A stretch of DNA of 61,006 nucleotides from Scatomorpha sp964345235 (GTDB lineage: Bacteria; Bacillota; Clostridia; Oscillospirales; Oscillospiraceae), in assembly GCA_964345235.1 (NCBI GenBank), contig CAYFQE010000008.1:1-61006 (forward strand), given 5' to 3'. Under the pieces are notes generated by a model. It was not told the origin of the DNA. It saw only the letters and a program-made list of their open reading frames with translations, and did not search any database. Below are positions 57,260 to 61,006 of the stretch, one piece after another. The stretch's first letter is position 1. The number at the start of each line of letters is the position of its first letter. Position numbers and translations under genes: made by a program.

Positions 57260-59623
57260 TTGGGGTTTATAAAAAACAAAGATAAAGTTTTTCTTCTAAA
57301 CACGCAAAAGAGCTCCTATATGCTGATGGTAAACGAATATGGGCATATAGAGCAGCTTCACTACGGCAGGTCCGTGCAGCTCGAGGACCACGAGGCTCTT
57401 CGATACAAGCGCACCATGCCCTACGGCTCGCAGGTGATGTACACGCCGGAAGACCAAATTTATTGCCTCGACAATGTGCCCCTAAACTGGTCGGGTATAG
57501 GCAAAGGCGACTTCAGAATTCCGCCTGCCGAACTCATAATGCCCGACGGGTCTTTCACTTACGACTTTTTATATGAAAGTTTCGAGATTTTTCAGGGAAC
57601 ACTTGCGGCTAAAGGGCTTCCCTGCGCCTATGCCGAGAAAGAGGATGAGGCGCAAACGCTGGTATTGCACTTAAAAGAAAAAATTTACGATATTCGCCTA
57701 CGGCTCATATACACCGTTTTTTATAAAACGAATGTCATAACAAGAAGAGCCGAAATTGAGAACGGAGAAGATAGCTCCCTCGGTATCCGCCGCATGATGA
57801 GTATGCTCATAGATTTGCCGAACCGCGATTTTAAGATGATAACCTTCGACGGCGACTGGATAAGAGAGGCAAACCGCTCCGACAGAAAGCTGATGCCCGG
57901 CTGCTTTGTAAACGAGAGCAGCACAGGCGCATCTTCAAACCGTCACAACCCCGGGGTTTTACTTGCCTCCGAAAATACAAGCGAAGACTTTGGCGAGGCT
58001 TACGGCTTCAATCTCGTGTACAGCGGAAACCACTATACGGCGGCTCAGCTCTGCCCCCGCGGCATGGTTCGCGTTATATCTGGAATTAATCCCCTGTGCT
58101 TTTCATGGACTTTGAAAAAAGGCGAGATTTTCGAAACGCCCGAGGCTGTTTTGACATATTCCGCCGAAGGTTTCAACGGTATGAGCCGCAATTTCCACGA
58201 TTTTGTAAACGCCCACATAGTGTCGGGCGAGTGGAAGGGTAAAGAGCGGCCTGTTCTCATTAACAACTGGGAATCGAATTTTTTTGATTTCTCCCGTCGC
58301 AGTCTTTTGCGTCTGGCGCGGCGGGCAAAAGAGCTGGGCGTCGAACTCTTTGTTCTCGACGACGGCTGGTTCGGGGCGCGCAACAACGATATGGCGGGCC
58401 TCGGCGACTATGACGTAAACCTTAAAAAGCTACCCGGCGGCATAAGCTCGCTCGCAAAAGAAATAACTTCCATGGGACTTAAGTTCGGGCTATGGTTCGA
58501 GCCCGAGTGCGTGAACGAAGACAGCCGGCTTTACCGAGCGCACCCCGAGTATGCCGTGCGACACCCCAACCGCCCTCACAGTCTCGGACGAAATCAGCTC
58601 GTACTTAACCTCACAATGCCGGAGGTGCGAGACTACATAGTCGAAAATGTCGGAAAAGTTCTCGACAGCGCAGACATTTCATATGTGAAATGGGATATGA
58701 ACCGCCACATGAGCGATATGTTCTCCGAAAGCTGCGCTATGGGAGAGTTTTTCCACCGTTACACACTCGGCCTTTACGAGATTTTGGAACGTATCTTCCG
58801 CCCTCGGCCGCACGTACTGCTCGAGAGTTGCTCCTCGGGAGGAAACCGCTTCGACTTGGGCATGCTGCGCTACTCCCCGCAAATCTGGTCCTCGGACAAC
58901 ACCGACCCGATAGAGCGCCTGCGCATACAAAAGGGACTTTCCTACCTCTATCCACAGTCTACAATGGGCGCTCATGTTTCACAGTCCCCCCATATGCAGA
59001 CTCTGCGGAGCACCCCGCTTTCAACCCGCTTTAATGTTGCCTGCTTTGGAGCTTTCGGCTATGAGTTCGACTTGGACGAGCTGTCCTTTGTCGAAAAAAA
59101 GCAGGTCAAAGAGCAGATAGCTTTTTATAAAGAACACAGAAAAACTTTGCAATTCGGCGATTTTTACCGCTACGACTCATTGCCGCCCAACAGGGAAGCT
59201 TTTTCCGTCTCAGAAAAAGACGGCTCGGGCGCTGTTTTAAGCCTTGTTCAAACTCAGGTCATAGCGGCTCCCGAAAATGAGCTTATTAAAGTCAAAGGAC
59301 TCTTGCCGAATCTGCGCTACAAGTTGAAGACGGTTTCGCAAAAAGTAGGTATCTCCCGCTTCGGCGGACTTTTAAAACATGTTTTCCCCATAGCTCTGCG
59401 CGCCGACGGATTTGTTCTCCGCACGGCAAACAAGGTTTATGCGCTCACCGACGGGCCTTTAGAGCTGATTGCCACAGGCTCGGCGCTAAAAAGCGGCGTG
59501 CCTATAAACAATCAGTTCATAGGCACCGGTTATCACAAAGATCTTCGCCTTTGGGGCGATTTCGGTTCGCAAATATATACAATAAAGCCCTTGGATAATA
59601 TTTCGGGGCACAGGGAGGCTTAA
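57260..59623 (+). CDS. glycoside hydrolase family 36 alpha-galactosidase
   Basis: The 787-residue protein is a full GH36 enzyme: N-terminal beta-sandwich (MVNEYGHIEQLHYGR), barrel with LFVLDDGWFGARNNDMAGLGDY, GLKFGLWFEPECVN, nucleophile Asp479 in YVKWDMNRHMSD, LLESCSSGGNRFDLGML, acid/base Asp546 in SSDNTDPIERL, and the C-terminal sandwich. It removes alpha-1,6-galactose from raffinose-type sugars and melibiose. No signal peptide, so it acts after uptake. TTG start 4 bases after the GH13 stop, with AAGGGGG in front. Confidence 0.93.
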   Translation: MGFIKNKDKVFLLNTQKSSYMLMVNEYGHIEQLHYGRSVQLEDHEALRYKRTMPYGSQVMYTPEDQIYCLDNVPLNWSGIGKGDFRIPPAELIMPDGSFTYDFLYESFEIFQGTLAAKGLPCAYAEKEDEAQTLVLHLKEKIYDIRLRLIYTVFYKTNVITRRAEIENGEDSSLGIRRMMSMLIDLPNRDFKMITFDGDWIREANRSDRKLMPGCFVNESSTGASSNRHNPGVLLASENTSEDFGEAYGFNLVYSGNHYTAAQLCPRGMVRVISGINPLCFSWTLKKGEIFETPEAVLTYSAEGFNGMSRNFHDFVNAHIVSGEWKGKERPVLINNWESNFFDFSRRSLLRLARRAKELGVELFVLDDGWFGARNNDMAGLGDYDVNLKKLPGGISSLAKEITSMGLKFGLWFEPECVNEDSRLYRAHPEYAVRHPNRPHSLGRNQLVLNLTMPEVRDYIVENVGKVLDSADISYVKWDMNRHMSDMFSESCAMGEFFHRYTLGLYEILERIFRPRPHVLLESCSSGGNRFDLGMLRYSPQIWSSDNTDPIERLRIQKGLSYLYPQSTMGAHVSQSPHMQTLRSTPLSTRFNVACFGAFGYEFDLDELSFVEKKQVKEQIAFYKEHRKTLQFGDFYRYDSLPPNREAFSVSEKDGSGAVLSLVQTQVIAAPENELIKVKGLLPNLRYKLKTVSQKVGISRFGGLLKHVFPIALRADGFVLRTANKVYALTDGPLELIATGSALKSGVPINNQFIGTGYHKDLRLWGDFGSQIYTIKPLDNISGHREA

Positions 59624-59624
59624 T

Positions 59625-61004
59625 ATGAACAAGCTTGACAGAAGAAACACATTGTTTTTCGGTCTGGGAACAGTCGGCCGAGACATGTTCTATGCCTTTG
59701 AGGCAAACGCGCTCATCTACTATCTCTCGAATGTACTGAATCTTCCCATCGGGGTTTACCTCGCAACAAGCCTGGTGTTTACGGTGCTTAGAATCTTCGA
59801 TGCGCTGAACGACCCCTTCATGGGTCTTCTCATTGACAACAGCCGCTCAAAATACGGCAAGTTTAAGCCGCCCATGCTCTTGGGCGCTATCGTCGGCGCA
59901 CTGTTCTATCTTGTTCTCTTCACCGATTTCGGCATCCGCAACTATTGGTTTGTCGTCATTTTCGGCGGCGCCTACCTGCTTTGGGATATTTTCTACGGTC
60001 TAAACGATATAGCCTATTGGTCTATGCTCCCCTCACTCAGCCTTGACCAGAAGGTGCGCGAGAAAATGGGCGCCTTTGCAAGAATCTGCGCAAATGTCGG
60101 CATGTTCGCCATCATGGTCGGTTGGATGCCCATAACAAACGCCTTGGGCAACACCCCGGGCGCATGGTTTACAGTTGCGCTCACCGTCACCGTATTAATG
60201 CTTCTCTTCCAGCTTTTCACCATCTTCGGCGTGAAAGAAAAGTTCCAAATGTTCAAGCAGGACGAGGAAAAAACCTCTCTGCGCGAGATGTGGCGCGTGC
60301 TCACACACAACGACCAGCTTTTGTGGACAACGCTTTCGATGTCGCTCTTCATGATAGGCTACATGACCACGACAACAATATCCCCCTACTACATGCAGTA
60401 TGTTTTCGGGAATGCGGATATGTACGCCGTGCTTGCCGCCGTTGTCGGTGTGGCTCAGCTCTCTGCGCTCGGCATTTTTTCATTCGTCTCAAAGCGCCTT
60501 TCAAGAGAAAAATTCTATCTCTATTCCACAATCTTGGTAGCGGCGGGCTACGGAGTGTTTATGTTTGCCGATGGGAACCTGCCGCTTATAGTAGTGGCTG
60601 CGCTCCTCATGTTCGTGGGCGAGGCCTTTATACAGCTTCTCATGCTCATGTTTCTTTCCGACACCATTGAATACGGCCAGTGGAAGCTCGGCCGCCGCAA
60701 CGAGAGCATAACCCTCTCGGTTCAGCCTCTCATAAACAAGATAGGCGGCGCCATATCCATGGGCCTTGTCAGCATGTCCTTGGTTTGGGCGGGCATAAAG
60801 ACGGGCGATGTTGCGGCCGTCAGCATAGACGCAGGCGGCAAAATGGTTGTGAAGCTTGTAATGCTGGTTCTTCCCCTTATATTTATTGTGGCGGGATACT
60901 TAATTTACCGCAGCAAGTATAAGATAGATAAAGAAACATACGACAAAATAGTCGCCGAGCTCCACGAAAGAGGCGACCTGCAGCTCGATAAGGAGTATGT
61001 TTAA
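59625..61004 (+). CDS. GPH-family sugar:cation symporter
   Basis: The 459-residue protein has about twelve membrane helices and the GPH-family marks: FGLGTVGRDMFYAFEANALI at the start, the Asp-rich loop LRIFDALNDPFMGLLIDNSRSKYGKFKP, and SDTIEYGQWKLGRRNESI. It belongs to the glycoside-pentoside-hexuronide:cation symporters (melibiose, lactose and galactoside carriers) and would bring oligosaccharides into the cell with Na+ or H+. ATG lies 1 base after the GH36 stop, with GGGAGG 9 bases upstream. The stop is complete, two bases before the window end, so further genes of the operon may follow. Confidence 0.92.
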   Translation: MNKLDRRNTLFFGLGTVGRDMFYAFEANALIYYLSNVLNLPIGVYLATSLVFTVLRIFDALNDPFMGLLIDNSRSKYGKFKPPMLLGAIVGALFYLVLFTDFGIRNYWFVVIFGGAYLLWDIFYGLNDIAYWSMLPSLSLDQKVREKMGAFARICANVGMFAIMVGWMPITNALGNTPGAWFTVALTVTVLMLLFQLFTIFGVKEKFQMFKQDEEKTSLREMWRVLTHNDQLLWTTLSMSLFMIGYMTTTTISPYYMQYVFGNADMYAVLAAVVGVAQLSALGIFSFVSKRLSREKFYLYSTILVAAGYGVFMFADGNLPLIVVAALLMFVGEAFIQLLMLMFLSDTIEYGQWKLGRRNESITLSVQPLINKIGGAISMGLVSMSLVWAGIKTGDVAAVSIDAGGKMVVKLVMLVLPLIFIVAGYLIYRSKYKIDKETYDKIVAELHERGDLQLDKEYV

Positions 61005-61006
61005 TA

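Overview
The window looks like a contig from a low-to-mid-GC, Gram-positive anaerobe of the Clostridia (Bacillota), probably a gut or digester lineage recovered from a metagenome. Supporting signs are strong AGGAGG ribosome-binding sites with frequent TTG/GTG starts, canonical TTGACA-N17-TATAAT promoters, a lysine riboswitch, a nine-gene V/A-type ATPase operon, YitT/YczE membrane proteins, SLH and SH3b cell-wall proteins, a CsoR-type copper operon and many intrinsic terminators. Three runs of exactly 100 N mark scaffold joins. The first is flanked by the same 55 bases on both sides, so it is an unmerged overlap and not missing DNA.

Layout. 1-2.1 kb: unidentified small genes, a permuted NlpC/P60-like protein, a family-6 uracil/hypoxanthine DNA glycosylase and a YtcJ-like amidohydrolase cut off after about 125 codons. 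2.1-5.6 kb: a segment that looks acquired, bounded by strong hairpins, with an MgtA-type Mg2+ ATPase behind a leader ORF and attenuator. 5.6-7.5 kb: an AT-rich two-gene cassette of unknown function between imperfect direct repeats. 7.7-12.9 kb: an EamA protein, an aminotransferase, and an RHH regulator-clpB operon. 13-21.4 kb: YitT and YczE, a large Fe-S/FAD oxidoreductase with a HypA partner, GNAT, an XRE regulator, and a YtrA-type GntR regulator with its membrane protein. 21.5-28.2 kb: riboswitch-controlled NhaC-type carrier, flavodoxin-like reductase, then Nudix, SAH/MTA-deaminase-like and PepV-like genes in one coupled operon, and an HdeD-like protein. 28.4-31.5 kb: dispersed repeats, an ArsC/Spx-like gene, and a DUF234-type ATPase lying between the full ArsC/Spx gene and a broken copy of it. 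31.5-37 kb: tRNA-Gln, peroxiredoxin and a tandem duplication of a two-gene cell-wall unit. 37.2-40.7 kb: copA-csoR-copZ plus an AlkD-like gene. 41-45.3 kb: cyclase-family hydrolase with a NitT/TauT-like ABC importer, and an E2/CAT-fold protein. 45.5-54.2 kb: V/A-type ATPase, probably Na+-coupled. 54.4-61.0 kb: GH1, GH13, GH36 and a GPH symporter, a glycoside-uptake operon.

The cell described takes up oligosaccharides and peptides, uses an ion-translocating V-type ATPase with Na+ ligands in its ring, and controls copper, lysine and probably Mg2+ by cis-acting elements visible here. The most interesting unexplained items are the AT-rich two-gene cassette and its flanking repeats, the leader ORF with attenuator before the Mg2+ ATPase, the ATPase inserted beside a duplicated gene 5' end, and the duplicated small-protein/SH3b unit with two nearly identical promoters.
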